Part shown: positions 1 to 10,681 of the stretch, in pieces
Numbering within the stretch: the stretch's first letter is position 1
Layout: the number at the start of each line of letters is the position of its first letter
Source: Stenopsyche tienmushanensis
Taxonomy: Eukaryota; Arthropoda; Insecta; Trichoptera; Stenopsychidae
Length of the DNA: 64,000 nucleotides
Assembly (NCBI GenBank): GCA_008973525.1
Contig: WACJ01000104.1
Location: 744,001-808,000, forward strand
Direction: 5' to 3'
Translations under genes and position numbers: made by a program
The notes under the pieces: generated by a model
What the model saw: the letters and a program-made list of their open reading frames with translations, nothing else
What the model was told of the DNA's origin: nothing
The model's database searches: none

Positions 1-79
1 CAGAATTCCATAGCGTTTTATTTTCAATGCCATGCTTCTAATGAATATAATTATTTATTCAACTTAATAACAGAAAGCA

Positions 80-180
80 GGAGTCATCAGATAGCCTTGG
101 CTGCGGGAATATGTCCTTCCTGCGACCAGATATCTCTCAAAAAAAAAAGCTAAGATGCTCCACGTTCCATTGGTGTCACT
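80..180 (+). mobile_element. LTR 3' end plus degenerate primer-binding site (family LTR-B)
   Basis: The stretch containing AGCCTTGGCTGCGGGA and CCTTCCTGC near 100-125, followed by ATCTCTC, recurs at 26008-26052. It ends at CACGTTCCA (161-169), followed by TTGGTGTCA. In the other copies this position is CGTTACA followed by TTGGTGTCAGAAG. TTGGTGTCAGAAGTGGG is complementary to the 3' end of arthropod tRNA-Leu, the primer of many Gypsy-like retrotransposons. No gag or pol sequence follows. Confidence 0.55.
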
Positions 181-890
181 ATGCTTTGGAATCAAAAAAT
201 AACTAGCAGCTGAGGTCTATAATACTGGCAATCAAAATCTGGAAGTATCCTGTGTATTTTAAATTAATACAAATCCAGCGAGCATCAATTAAACGGACTG
301 TTAAATTGATTTAAAATCATTTTTAATGAACTGCAGACCACAGTTTGATGATCAAAACTGCAGTATCCGCAGAAAAGAATTCGTTAGGGGGGGCGAAACG
401 AAAAAAATCGTTCTACATGTATGAAATTCACAAGCGGGAGAACTTTTACGATACGAATGCTTTTTTATTATGATTGCCGAATCCGCATTCTGACTTATTT
501 CGAACACGCGATAAAAAGGGGAGCAGATGTCGAACGAAATTAATAATCGTCGTCGAGAATTATTAATGAGGGCCTGCGGTTGTCCAAGTGTTAAGTGGAC
601 GCGCCGCCGGAAAGGCGTTAAAAATACACGCGTCGGAAACGAGGCTGAAGAGCTTCAAAGAGACAAAGTGCGATACGATGTGCTGAAAATAAAAGAAGTG
701 GAAGAATCTTTTGAGATATGAGAAGGGATAGAAGCATCCTCTGCAGTGTTATATTTCACGATTGATGCACGATGACGGCTTAACCGGCTACGTATGTTTC
801 CTCTCGAATATTTTAAGAATATTCAGACAAAACATCAAGATAGACTTATTACATATTAGACGACATTCATGTAACTATTAAGACAATATA
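181..890. other. Unassigned sequence
   Basis: No recognisable gene. A 64-codon basic frame at 527-721 (+) is the only open frame, with no family resemblance seen. The phrase TGTATTTTAAATTAATA near 255 recurs at 7747-7763 just upstream of an R-repeat copy. Confidence 0.5.
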
Positions 891-985
891 GCAGTTTGGT
901 TAGTTTATTGTATGCAGCGTGTTTGTCGGCCATTTTGTTTAGTCACAGTAAATTTTTTCGATGGATAGGTCGTCGAGCGCTCCTG
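891..985 (-). repeat. Dispersed repeat F4, reverse copy
   Basis: Read on the minus strand this gives a block with GACGACCTATCCATCGA, then TTTACTGTGACT, then AATGGCCGACAAA. The same order occurs at 15265-15345, 25621-25706 and 58085-58180 on the plus strand. It runs directly into an LTR end, so F4 may be part of that retrotransposon or its insertion site. No coding content was recognised. Confidence 0.55.
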
Positions 986-1084
986 CTGCTTCCTATCCGG
1001 CGGTGGGAGACCATCAGTCCTTCCCGCAGTCATATCTCTCTCTTTCATCGTAATTAATGCTTCACGTTACATTGGTGTCAGAAG
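986..1084 (+). mobile_element. LTR 3' end plus tRNA-Leu-type primer-binding site (LTR-B)
   Basis: CCTTCCCGCAG...ATATCTCTCTC matches the 3' part of the LTR-like unit at 25845-26082. The LTR end is CACGTTACA (1063-1071), followed by TTGGTGTCAGAAG (1072-1084), the tRNA-Leu-type PBS. The internal region is lost: the next bases repeat GTCACGTTACATT and then become unrelated AT-rich sequence. Confidence 0.6.
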
Positions 1085-2302
1085 CGTGTCACGTTACATT
1101 ATCATCCAAACAATGCATATACTATCTGTTTTATTGTTTTGTCACATTTCAATTGAATTCCCAACCAATCAATACGATCATTAATCATTTTTCGATCTTG
1201 CATAAATCTTGTAACCTTTTTGGATGATCAGGTCATAATGTAATTGATAGCATTTAAGTCTCATTCTACAAGATTTAAGCTGGGGATATAATGGATACTA
1301 TTGGGCGGTAGGGACCAGCTCGATAAGCATTCATTTGCTTGGGTGCAAAAAAGCCATCATGGTTATCATGATGCATGATGTGATGCTGTCAATTATATAG
1401 GATTTAAACGGATGGATTTCATCCCTATGAGATTGGAGTCCATTATAATGATAAAGATGACATAGTCCCTGATCTAGCATGAGTCAGAATTTTAAGAACG
1501 CGCATAAAAATGTTTGCCGCGCCTGCAAGAGCCGACATGAAAAACAAGAATTGTTGTCTTTCCTCCCTGAAATAATAATGAAAAATTGAACAATGTCTTG
1601 GAGTTCGGTAAATCACCGTGAAACAACCGGATACAAAGTGCACTTCATTAGGAGCAAGTTATGTTTAACTGGGCGCATCCGCCGCACACGACAAACCATC
1701 AAAATAACCCCAGAATCCGGATTCCGCCGGGGTCATCGGATACAAGCATGTTAACGAACCGGAGGAGAATAACACTTCAAAATAGAAATGTCAGATTTAA
1801 TAGACCGGGAGACAGTCTCGAGCCTGTCCTAAGAAACTCGACTGGAATCGACTGGACCAAATCGTCGATGTCACGACTTGATGTCCCAATTAAACACGAG
1901 CTTGATGATCTTTGAGGCGACGCTTAGCGCCGAGAACGTGACCCGATGGTATTCCAAACTGGGTAGACTTGCCGCGTGGAAATCAGATAAATCTTCAGCG
2001 CCAATTATGAATGTATGGCCTAAGCTTCAAATGTCATTTTGCCAACATCCGCTTCCCCACGACTCCAAATATAATCACACATCCGGAAGCAGATGTCTGG
2101 GACCTCGAGACAAATTGCAAGCAAAACATAATTGCGATGTCTAAATGTGTCTGTCTATTAAGAAAGAGATACGCATCTCACAAACAGGGGAATTAAGAAC
2201 TGAAAGTCGCCCTCGAATACTGCTCACTAAATTTGTCTTGCCGGTGACATTTTTTTTGTTATATAAATCAGATTATGGAAATAGTTGAGGAAGAATTTGC
2301 AA
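1085..2302. other. Unassigned sequence with short open frames
   Basis: Contains open frames at 1661-1915 and 1878-2144 (+) and 1443-1643 (-) with no recognised motif. A motif near 1205-1232 (CATAAATCTTGTAACC followed by TGGATGATC) resembles the 3' end of the mariner at 4505-4540, so a mariner end remnant may lie here. Confidence 0.4.
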
Positions 2303-2304
2303 TA

Positions 2305-2645
2305 CAGGGTCTTTCAATAAAAGCGCTCTATTTTCAAACGTAAATAAAACAAATTGTATGTGAGATATCTACACAATTTTTTTTGAATTTGAATGAATAT
2401 TTTATGGCAATAAATATAAAATATAAAATCAATCAAATTTATGCCGCGACTTTGCTATGTGGCACGTATTTGGGTGGTTCAATTTTCGATGACTGTCGCA
2501 TAATTCTGGCTGAATTTCTTGAACAAATACGGACCAATTGATTCCATCAGACCTAAATCCACATCAAACAGTATATGGATTGATGCTGGTTTTGTTTGGA
2601 TTGCTTTTGTTCCAAATCTGACAATTTTGCTCGTTCGCACATCCA
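2305..2645 (-). mobile_element. IS630/Tc1-like DNA transposon, 3' part, reverse orientation
   Basis: It starts with the terminal inverted repeat CAGGGTCTTTCAATAAAAGC (2305-2324), preceded by TA. The same end occurs at 11807, 27787 and 29560. On the minus strand, 2570-2640 encodes a trace of QNCQIWN, a motif of the 'FSDEAHFWLNGYVNKQNCRIWG' transposase lineage. Sequence at 2430-2530 matches the corresponding 3' parts at 12130-12240 and 28110-28230. The coding part is broken by stops and the other end is missing. Confidence 0.65.
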
Positions 2646-3689
2646 AAAACGTTTCTCAAACGCAAAAACACTAAAAATGTTTTAAACGACAGTTAAAGAG
2701 TTGATAGAAAAGATAGTGTTTACTTTTCAAGCACTAAAGTGTTAAAACACTAAACACCCCTCCAAATATATTCATATGGCGCATCCAAGATAGCATGTTT
2801 TTGGACATATTTATGCGATAATTGAATGCTTCGCGTAAAACGATCAGCCAAAAAAATAACCAAGAGGGCTGTAGAGATGATTATACCACAGCAGCATGCA
2901 AGATGATGGTCTCCAAATTTGAATTTGAAATCGAAACTCAATTTCAACTTTTAAACGAAGCGCATCAGCTTACAACCGCGACACATGCTTCGACTTAAGC
3001 AGCGCATATTTTGACAATGTTTTTGTTCCTTCCCCCGTGCAATATTTTTAACATTTCATCCCCATTAGTCTCCCCTTCGTCCCGGTGGCTCATATTAAGT
3101 CCACCACGTGCTCAAAAAGTGATATCATCTTTCGTGCGCCCGTAAAAATGCATTCTCATATTTTAGCCCCGAATCGCTTTTCAAAGGCAGCATGCGAAAA
3201 GGCGGGATTATTCGAGGGTTTAAATGTGTGCGGTTAACCGGCACGTAATCCCCGGGATCGATAACGAGCTCACCTATCGGAACTTAAGGCAGTCCTCCGT
3301 GGAATACTTGAACTTGGTGATTTCTCAGTAGGGCTTCTTTGCGGTCTGACGAATATCAGATCCTGTCTATGGTCAGTGAATAATTGGATGACGCACGCCC
3401 GAGCGGAAACAATTCCATACGGCGAATCCTGTGGGATTAAGAGGAAAGTTTGCCGGAAAAGCGACGATCAGCCGGCTTAATGCTGGGCGTCTTTGAAAGT
3501 AATCCAGGTGGATTAAGACGACCGATTTCATTGGCAGAACTTCAAGAATTTAGATATTCAGGCAGCGAAACGCTTGCAGATGATGCCACGCATCAAAATA
3601 TGCTGCAAATCGATATTCTATATATGATGATAAATCTGCTTACTAATAAAAATGCGTTGCTGCAGCCGGTTGTTAATACGGACTCAATT
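2646..3689. other. Unassigned sequence
   Basis: No known gene. The open frame 3450-3809 (+) reads into the mariner N-terminus at its 3' end, but its first 75 codons were not recognised and may be mariner 5' flank read through by chance. A minus frame at 2750-2947 has one hydrophobic segment only. Confidence 0.4.
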
Positions 3690-4545
3690 TGTACCGCAGC
3701 ATTCCAAATGTGCTCTCATTATGATGTGGTTGTTTATAGTAGTGATGTGATGAGTCGACAATGTTTCACAAAGTGGGTGAGATTGTTCAGATACAACCGT
3801 AGGCATTGACAGGGAGACCATCACTCATTTATGATGAATTTGTACAAAAAGTTAAAGAACAAGTGCGAAATGACCGACATGTAATGCTTGGCAAACTTCC
3901 TAACATTTTTGAAGTCTTCTTGGTGATATTTTGTCAGAAACACCTGGTTATAAGATGTGTGCCCATGATGCTCACACCATTGGCGATTTGTTGAATCGTT
4001 TCGCATAAAAGGGATAAGATTTTCTGGACTATCGTGATGAAGGATGAGGCGTGGCGTTATTCATCATCCATCCAAAAAGTTCAAGATTCATGGTATCTGT
4101 TTTTTTGGGATCGCAAGAGGATCATTTTAGTGGATTTTTATCTTTAAAGGGACTAATATTAATGCCGAGGTTTAATAATATACCATAAAAGAAACCCAGA
4201 AGAGCCATTCAGAATCACAAAAGCCGGACAGTCAGCTTCTTACATGACAACGCTAGAATCCACACTGCGCGAGCATCATAGGAGCTGCTGGTATCGTTTG
4301 GATGAGATATTGTTACCCCTTTCCCCTTATCCACCCGACTTGGTACCTTTGGACTATCATTTTTTCACTGAATTAAAAGAGTTTTTGGGTGAAAAGTCTT
4401 TGTACAACTAACAGGCTGTAAAAGCTGATGCCTTGATTACATAAATGTCTCGATCTCGATGAGGATTATCTTGTGAATTTCAATTGAATATAAGTATTCT
4501 TTGATCCTACATAAATATTGTAACCTTACTTTCTGAATGACCAGT
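3690..4545 (+). pseudogene. Mariner (DD34D) transposase pseudogene
   Basis: Remnant of a cut-and-paste transposase that binds terminal repeats and moves by a DD34D RNase-H-like domain. In order I see MSRQCFTKWVRLFRYNRR (3747-3806, helix-turn-helix region); GRPS plus FVQKVKEQVRNDRHVMLG (3811-3890) in another frame; a block around YKMC near 3950; LHDNARIHTARAS (4239-4277), which holds the second catalytic Asp; and PDLVPLDYHFFTELKEFLG (about 4330-4400), which holds the third Asp. The blocks lie in different frames with stops between them, so the gene is dead. A degenerate end with GTAACCTTACTTTCTGAATG lies at 4515-4540. Full mariner transposases have about 345 residues and most of that span is represented here. 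The first catalytic Asp was not identified. Confidence 0.8.
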
Positions 4546-5593
4546 TGACTATATTTTTTAATTAAAATAAATTCGTTCATAGTTTGAATGATCCCCGTGT
4601 AAAAAAATGTAGCATGAGTATTATAATATCCAACAATGGGAATATATAGTCTTCCTATTGACAGGAAGGAAGAAGGAAGCCACCCTAATGCGTTGTTATA
4701 CACAAAAACCAAAAGTCGGGACTCGATACCGCAATAAATCATGTGGTCATATTACCCGCATTGTGTAAGAATGTCAACGACTCTGCGAGTATTTACGTCA
4801 TTGTCTTACCAGTCCCCGAAAGGGTTGACTCCCATAAATCTCCCCGGGAGGAATTTCTAGCCGTGAAGAGCCCAAATTTTTCGCATACCACCCAAACGTA
4901 ATGGGATAATATACGAATGCCATTACGGAAGTCTTCGGAGATGTTCCATCTTGTAAAAATAGAAAGCCATCATCGGATGTGCTACAAACCCAATAGTGGG
5001 TTGTAAACAAAACTTGGGAAGTGAGCACGTGCTACTTACTACCGCTCTTCATAAATAAATAAGAAGAGATGTAGAAAAAACAAAGCTTTAGACAAACAGC
5101 TCTCGTCGCGGAATAAATAGAAATGTGGTGGGACTTCGATGATACGCTCGGGGGGGTTAATCGAGTTCAAACGTTTGAATTTGCAACACTTCAAAACTGC
5201 ACACATTCGATGGCGTCCCAACTTTCATGGACGAATGCCAAGGTTGTTCCGTGCCCTTAATCCCCGCTTTATCGCCAGGATGAGCGCTTATCCTGATCGG
5301 GATGGTTTATGTCGAAAGTCCTCGGCGCAAAGTTGGAGCGGAATTGAATGGCAGCACTTAGATGGATAAATATTGCACGAGGGTAATGCGAAAAAGGGGG
5401 TGGTTAAATATTTATGACCGACAAGGAGCCTTGAGGAGGGCTCAACCGGGATGACTAAGTCAGATAAATACAGCCCGTCTGGATAGATTTCTATATGGAT
5501 ACACAATATCAGATTGGGGATGATGATGCATAGGACATCAAAATGTGACGCTTATAATTAAGCATTCATGTTGGTACAATTTCAATTCAATAC
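4546..5593. other. Unassigned sequence with one protein-like minus-strand frame
   Basis: The minus frame 4798-5028 (76 codons) has balanced composition and aromatic clusters (FAYY-like, GWYAKN) but no motif I can name. A second minus frame, 4437-4742, overlaps the mariner tail. The rest, to 5590, shows no gene. Confidence 0.35.
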
Positions 5594-5750
5594 GTTAATC
5601 TGTGCAGATTAATAGCGACATCTAGGGAAGATGTTCTTCCCGTGGTCATAGGCTTTCATAACGGTCCGAGAGCAGAATGGACCCGCGTGCAAGCGCGGTC
5701 ATCCCCGTGCGGCCCAGGGACGCGGCCACGTAACATTGGTGTCAGAAGTG
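5594..5750 (+). mobile_element. LTR (family LTR-A) with tRNA-Leu-type primer-binding site
   Basis: The LTR-like unit begins near GTTAATCTGTGCAGATTAAT, contains GGACCCGCGTGCAAGCGCGG (about 5678-5697), and ends CGTAACA (5729-5735), immediately followed by TTGGTGTCAGAAGTG (5736-5750). The same body and end occur at 61546-61656. The block beginning at the 5' boundary is shared with the hairpin at 25845-25888. After the PBS, GCTGTTAATCTGGCGAATT (5757-5775) repeats part of that hairpin, which suggests a second, nested insertion. No coding region survives. Confidence 0.65.
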
Positions 5751-6769
5751 CAAGTCGCTGTTAATCTGGCGAATTGAATCATTTGGCATTGCATTGCATT
5801 TTATTATTGAACAGCGAAAAAGATATTTATTGTTTTCAAGCAAAATTGGATATTTTTGCGAGCTTATATCGATACAAGAAGGGTTGAAAATTTGGGAAGC
5901 GCTGTCTCTGGAATACTAAATAGATGATAACAAATATTATTCGAAACAGGATATCCTTCGATTTGTAGCACATGAGATATTAACAGGACGCCATTCGGCA
6001 TGTGTCTCAAAAACACATGGCGCCTGACTCTCTTGAGGGTAGTTTGAGATCTGATGGGGTGACACCTTCTATAATAACACTCCGAATGGAATAAATTCTT
6101 TTCGTTTTGGCGGATTTAATTTGGAAAGAGTACAAATTGCAGCCACCGGTGCATCGCGCGGCTGCTGCAGCACCACCCCACCGGCTAGATAAATGGCCCA
6201 GGGCGCGAAATTGGCAGGGCAACGAATCGGAAAATTGAAACGCACGCCAGCAGACGGAATTTATGATGCACTCTCCAGGGATGCTCAAAAACGACGCTGC
6301 TCTACGAATATAAAAGCGCCGTCGTAAAAAGACGATTTCATCTCGAGCGAGCGACAAACGGAAGTCGTGCTTAACGCGTGCCGTCAAGTGCAGGAAGAAG
6401 GGGGCGTTTCGCACCCCATTGAGATAAGAAGGACGTTGATGGATAGGGTCCATCTTCCGACGAGCGGACCACCCTCGGCATCATTAAAGAAGACACCTTT
6501 CTGTCATGTGCGATGTAAATATTTTGTCACGTGTCAGAGAAACGGACGCACACCGCGCATCGACTTAAAACTTTCACGAGTGGCATTAAATAGTTAGAAT
6601 ATATTTGGAATAAAGACTCACCTCTATTAATGTAATAAATATAATAAATAAGGGCGGTGGACAACAAGTATAGTTGTCCGCGTAGTACTTCCGGTCCCGC
6701 TCCTCCGGAAGCACCTCCATAGCTATTATGTGCACCATTCTGAAAAAAAAAAAAACATCATTAATCATC
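5751..6769. other. Unassigned sequence, locally GC-rich
   Basis: Contains a 148-codon minus frame (6007-6453) through a GC-richer patch (6130-6360) and an overlapping plus frame (6367-6597). Overlapping open frames on both strands point to composition rather than coding. No domain recognised. Confidence 0.35.
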
Positions 6770-7244
6770 CTGCTACCGCTGAAAATGCACGCTCAGCCTC
6801 CTCACTCGTTGGAGGTATCGTCATCAGATATTTAAATGATAGTACGAGTTGATGACCACATGAGCCCCCATTTTCGTATCCATCAATGTGACTGATCAAA
6901 TTCTTTTCTGCTGAGACACGGACTAAAACTCGCAAAATTCCCGATTCCCCAACAAATTATTTATTTCCATCGCTGCAGATGAATACTTGTATACTATAAT
7001 ACTTTCATGTGATTCGTAATTATATTACGCAAGCATACAAAAAATTTGAAGCCCGTATCTATTATATTTCATATCGATATTCCCATTATTAGAGTCGATG
7101 TGTAGTAAATACATCACCGGTAGGGTGTTGATATTAATATAACAATTTGAAAAACATATATGTACTGTATATATGTATACATATATTAGACAGTTACTGC
7201 CCCTAGGCGTCGCCTAAGCTCGCCAATTAGTAGTTACGCCACTA
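6770..7244 (-). mobile_element. hAT transposon, internally deleted copy
   Basis: The right edge reads GCGAGC-type sequence into CCAATTAGTAGTTACGCCACTA (7223-7244). On the minus strand this is a hAT terminal repeat, (C)AGTGGCGTAACTACTAATT. The left edge on the minus strand encodes MTIPPTSEEAERAFSAVAG (6838-6775), the start of the hAT C-terminal dimerisation domain. Terminal repeat and C-terminus are only about 400 bp apart, so nearly the whole transposase was deleted, as in a nonautonomous derivative. Copies with the same intervening sequence lie at 31735, 41820 and 47238. Confidence 0.75.
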
Positions 7245-7734
7245 ATCCCGGGATTCATGGAGAACTAAAATTGTAAAATTGTGGATTCGGGATCCTCGGA
7301 TTGGATTTCCTAGTCGCAAAGCTTTTAAAAAATCTATGTCTTAAGTATCAGAGTTGTCGAAATCCAATGGTGTCAGGTCTGAAGACTCTGAAGCTGAAGC
7401 TCAAAACAGTCGTTAGCTTTTTGTTTAAAGAATTTAGAAGCTGACATTTCTCATTCGTTTGCACATTTTATGTGGCTTTAGAAGCTCATGAGTAATTTTT
7501 TTAAGTCGATTGCATAAAGTAATGATTTATTTAAATCAAAAATACATTGCAAAATACAAAAACAGTTATTTTGTGCTATTACGACTACATATTAAAAAGC
7601 TATCATGATTTAAAGGTGAAATTTTGGATATTATATCAATATATTGAAAAAAAAAAAAATAGGAAATAGAGCCTATGTGTGAAACGTAACAGATGATTTT
7701 CTTAATCCACAAATAAAATTGTCGGTCGATGTGC
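7245..7734. other. Unassigned AT-rich sequence
   Basis: No gene, repeat or motif recognised apart from A-rich runs near 7650. Confidence 0.4.
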
Positions 7735-7880
7735 AAAACATCCTGTATATTTTAAATTAATAGAGGAGGGAATGGCTGTAAGGCTTGTATGTCCAACCGG
7801 TCCGCTTTTCAGATCGCTGATGACGTCCACTAGAACATGATCTTGGTTCATAAACGGATCATCGCATACGTTTTTAATGT
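7735..7880 (+). repeat. Dispersed repeat R (subfamily B), truncated
   Basis: Contains TTGTATGTCCAACCGGTCCG (7785-7804) and TTGGTTCATAAACGG. The hairpin is CGGTCCG / CAGATCG (7798-7816), with one mismatch and one wobble pair. It matches copies at 14705 and 37960. The distal GATCGGACGCCATG block is missing. Confidence 0.6.
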
Positions 7881-9150
7881 AAGCAGCGGATAAAATACGT
7901 ATGATAAATGCTCCCATGCCAAAATTTTGTATGGATGCCTAAATTTCTAAAGCGTTTCTAAAGTCCTTGTATATAAATAAATAAATAATCATAAAAATCA
8001 ATATTTTTGAATCGATTCAGTTCCAGATTTTCAATTAAACAATCGGGTAATGGGAATTGCTTCATCCAATTATATCAATTGGGTTATATTAGGATTGATG
8101 CCGGTTCTTCGTTATAAATCTGATTGCCAACCGAAACATTCAGATGGCGCTCAGTATTTTCAGCAAATATTTTTGCAAAATGCACCTGACTATACGACAC
8201 CGACGCTATTTTCATTTTATTGCATCATAAACGATAAGTGTTTGCTAACAGTTTTTCAGCGCGCAACAAAGTCGCCGATAATTTCAAGTCATGTCCATGT
8301 GCTTTATTGCAGCCGCGTGAATTATTTATCATTCGAACAAGGCCGATCAGGCTTTATTTTTCAGCTGAAATTACAGTGTTTGTGGCATCGGCACGGAAAA
8401 TATGGGTCAATAACTATGAATTCTATATCGAGGGCTCGATGGCATTGTGGGGGCAGCGATTAGCGTCTGTCGTTGGGCGCACGTTTGTCTTCCTGCGCGG
8501 AATTTCCTCAACATTTCATTCAGCGTTTGGCTCGAGGGTCCATAAATCAGTCAGCAAATGCAGCAGCCCATTCAAATCGCGAAGAAACAATGTCGCTTGG
8601 CTAGCAACGAGCTTCTGAAATAATCTTCCGACGCTATTAGAGGCGCCACCGGACGCGTTCCTGCATCCCTTGCCAAAAACGACGTCCTTTTTCTATTTTC
8701 CTCAGGACCACACCTCCCTCTGTCCGTCTTCTTTCTTCTCGCGGCGCATTGGCCGCTCTTCTCTCTCTTCTTCTCTTTTTCGCCGATCCGTCTAGACATC
8801 CCCACTTTCTTCCTCCGGCTCCTTTGACACATCGTCCTGTCGACGACGACCGAAATAGAACCGCAAGCATCGATGCATTTCTAATACATTTCTGCGAGGG
8901 CATGACCCACTTCTTTATAGCAATTTTAAATTAAATCGATCGTCCTCCGTCTTGAAGAATTTCCAACGGTCTACCATTGCATTGCGTGCCTGAAAAAATC
9001 AATTTATCATCCTACTATTTATAAAAGAAGCGTGGCGAAGTTTAAATGCATACTATCCTTTTTCTTAATGCACCACTTTTGAAAAACCTTTTAGGGTGCT
9101 TGAATACAATACCAATTAGACAACAATCGCTTGATTTTACACCATTAACA
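7881..9150. other. Unassigned sequence, including a polypyrimidine tract
   Basis: 7917-7952 (AAATTTTGTATGGATGCCTA and following) resembles 56216-56250, where a pogo/Tigger-type end is visible, so a pogo fragment may lie here. Plus frames 8050-8463 and 8238-8618 have no recognised domain. 8690-8830 is strongly pyrimidine-rich on the plus strand, which explains the long basic ORFs on the minus strand. Confidence 0.4.
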
Positions 9151-9159
9151 TTATACACA

Positions 9160-9180
9160 GTTTTGGATGACCCCGTATCA
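9160..9180 (+). repeat. Mariner-type terminal motif
   Basis: TTTTGGATGACCCCGTATC resembles mariner terminal repeats, whose ends typically read like TACAGGGTCATCCAAAA on the opposite strand. No transposase remnant was found beside it. Weaker similar motifs lie at 20280-20291 and 25788-25807. Confidence 0.35.
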
Positions 9181-9359
9181 TATAATCTGGTGGCATTTCA
9201 ACACTAACCATGCATTTTTATGATTTCGACCATATTTGATTCAATTTAGCACGAATGTCTGTATTTCTATGGGATATGGCATTACAAGATATGAAATTCT
9301 ATTGGATATCAAAGATCCAGACAGTGTTAATCCGGTAAAACCGGTCTTTTAGTGATATT

Positions 9360-9550
9360 TGAGAATGTTTAGATGTGTAGGGGTGCCTTTACAGCACGAC
9401 TTTGCAATCGATGTGCGATTTACTATATGCTAATCATGCGTCTCCGATATACTAATCTTCGCGCCCAATGAGCGAAAGTACTATTTCTTTATAACTCGAT
9501 TCTGTACGCAGCATATGCGGGATTCCTCATCAACGGGTTATTATGTATTT
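9360..9550 (+). repeat. Dispersed repeat F5
   Basis: GGGGTGCCTTTACAGCACGA (9380-9399) is followed about 130 bp later by GCATATGCGGGATTCCTCAT and CAACGGGTTA. The same two blocks occur at 48300-48455, the first block occurs reversed at 31560-31700, and the second occurs alone at 21925, 59545 and, reversed, near 44010. No coding content recognised. Confidence 0.55.
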
Positions 9551-9767
9551 TGTTCAGCTGTTTATTTATACTAAGCTGGAATGCCTAAACATCCAGCTAA
9601 TAAGGATTTATTAAATCATAATATACATATATTTTTAGTTTTAAATAGAGTACACCTGAGTCACTAATTTATTTATTTAGAAAGATACTGTGAGATTGGT
9701 AGGGCAGGTAGGGCTGGGAATATGCATACATGTTGAATGCGTTAAAATCTTTAAACTATAAAAGTTA

Positions 9768-10236
9768 TACACTTGGGTCTATTTTTATGCGGATTTTTTT
9801 AATGCGAATTTGATGTTATGCGGTTTTCAAAAGTAATGGAACCTATCCCTAACTTTTCTAAAGAGGACAAGATTTTTTTAATGCGAATGCGCATAAAAAA
9901 AATCTAAAATTAATACAAGTGTATGTTACAACCGTTATGAAGTGAGTGTGTTGTTTTTAAATTTGGCAACTCTTCTCAAAAGCTTAAGAATTGCATTTGT
10001 GCGATTATCGAGTAGAATAGACTTTCATAAAGCAATTCTAAGATAAATATGTAATGTATTTTTTTAATGCGACTTTTGGTACATTCTATCGCATTGATTT
10101 GAAGTTATGCGGTTTTTAAAATTTATAGAACCTCTCCCTCAGTTTTGTATGTAGTTCAAGTCTTTTTTTATGCGAATTTATTTGTGCGACTCTCCGTGGA
10201 ACGTATCTATCGCATAAAAACAGACCCAAGTGTGTA
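9768..10236 (+). mobile_element. Pogo/mariner-type MITE with internal duplication
   Basis: Inverted ends are CACTTGGGTCTATTTTTATG (from 9770) and, on the opposite strand, CACTTGGGTCTGTTTTTATG (ending about 10232), next to TA dinucleotides. The interior repeats one theme at least twice: TTTTTTAATGCGA, then GTTATGCGGTTTT, then GGAACC-type sequence (9790-9890 and 10060-10190). There is no transposase frame, so it is a nonautonomous element. It belongs with the ends at 13498, 21025 and 29805. Confidence 0.7.
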
Positions 10237-10267
10237 TATACATTATTAATTATACAGGGTAGGTGTT

Positions 10268-10550
10268 GTTTTAGGTCTTGCGACCCCGAAAAAGGGTGCG
10301 AGCGAACTGATTATAATCAGCCGTTGAGGAAAGGGGGGGATCTACGACCCGATGGAGGTCTTAAAAAGTCCCGGGCTTACATTTCCTCGCCAAAAGAAAG
10401 CCCTAAATGCCTTAAAATTGGCCGTAAGATTTTCGTATCCAATCGGTCCGAATTTCGGACCATTGATATATCAAAAGAGTGCCTCGCGATCGGACGCCAT
10501 GTCCATTGAACATGGTCTGCGTCTATGAATGGCTCATATAGGATATTATG
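10268..10550 (+). repeat. Dispersed repeat R (subfamily A), long copy
   Basis: One of the longest R copies. It contains CGATGGAGGTC (about 10350), AAATGCCTTAAAATTGGCC, then the hairpin GGTCCG-AATTT-CGGACC (10445-10461), then GCGATCGGACGCCATGTCC and TGGTCTGCGTC. The block order is the same at 19010 and 23905. Both strands stay open over about 60 codons, and the minus frame (10377-10589) has WRPIARHSFDISMVRNSDRL, which recurs in altered form in the 24-kb copy. Whether this was ever coding is unknown. Confidence 0.7.
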
Positions 10551-10659
10551 ATTGATAGTTTTCCACTTGTCGATAAAACCGCTGATCAAAATGACGACAA
10601 ATGATTTTTTTATATTGCACTATTAATGTTGCATAAATATTTTTTCTATGAAAAAACAT

Positions 10660-10681
10660 AGCGACTCACCGGTGAGTCGCT
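10660..10681. repeat. Perfect 22-bp palindrome
   Basis: The left half AGCGACTCACC is followed immediately by its exact reverse complement, with no spacer. It sits just after CTATGAAAAAACAT, itself a short inverted repeat. It could be a dyad binding site, a cruciform-prone element or an element terminus. No flanking element was identified. Confidence 0.9.

Noticed and set aside
6007..6453. 148-codon minus frame as a gene
   Set aside because: Overlapping plus frame, no motif and no start or splice context; the GC-richer patch lacks stops by composition.
8572..8934. Arg/Lys-rich minus-strand proteins at 8572-8903
   Set aside because: Both are translations of a polypyrimidine tract; composition alone explains them.
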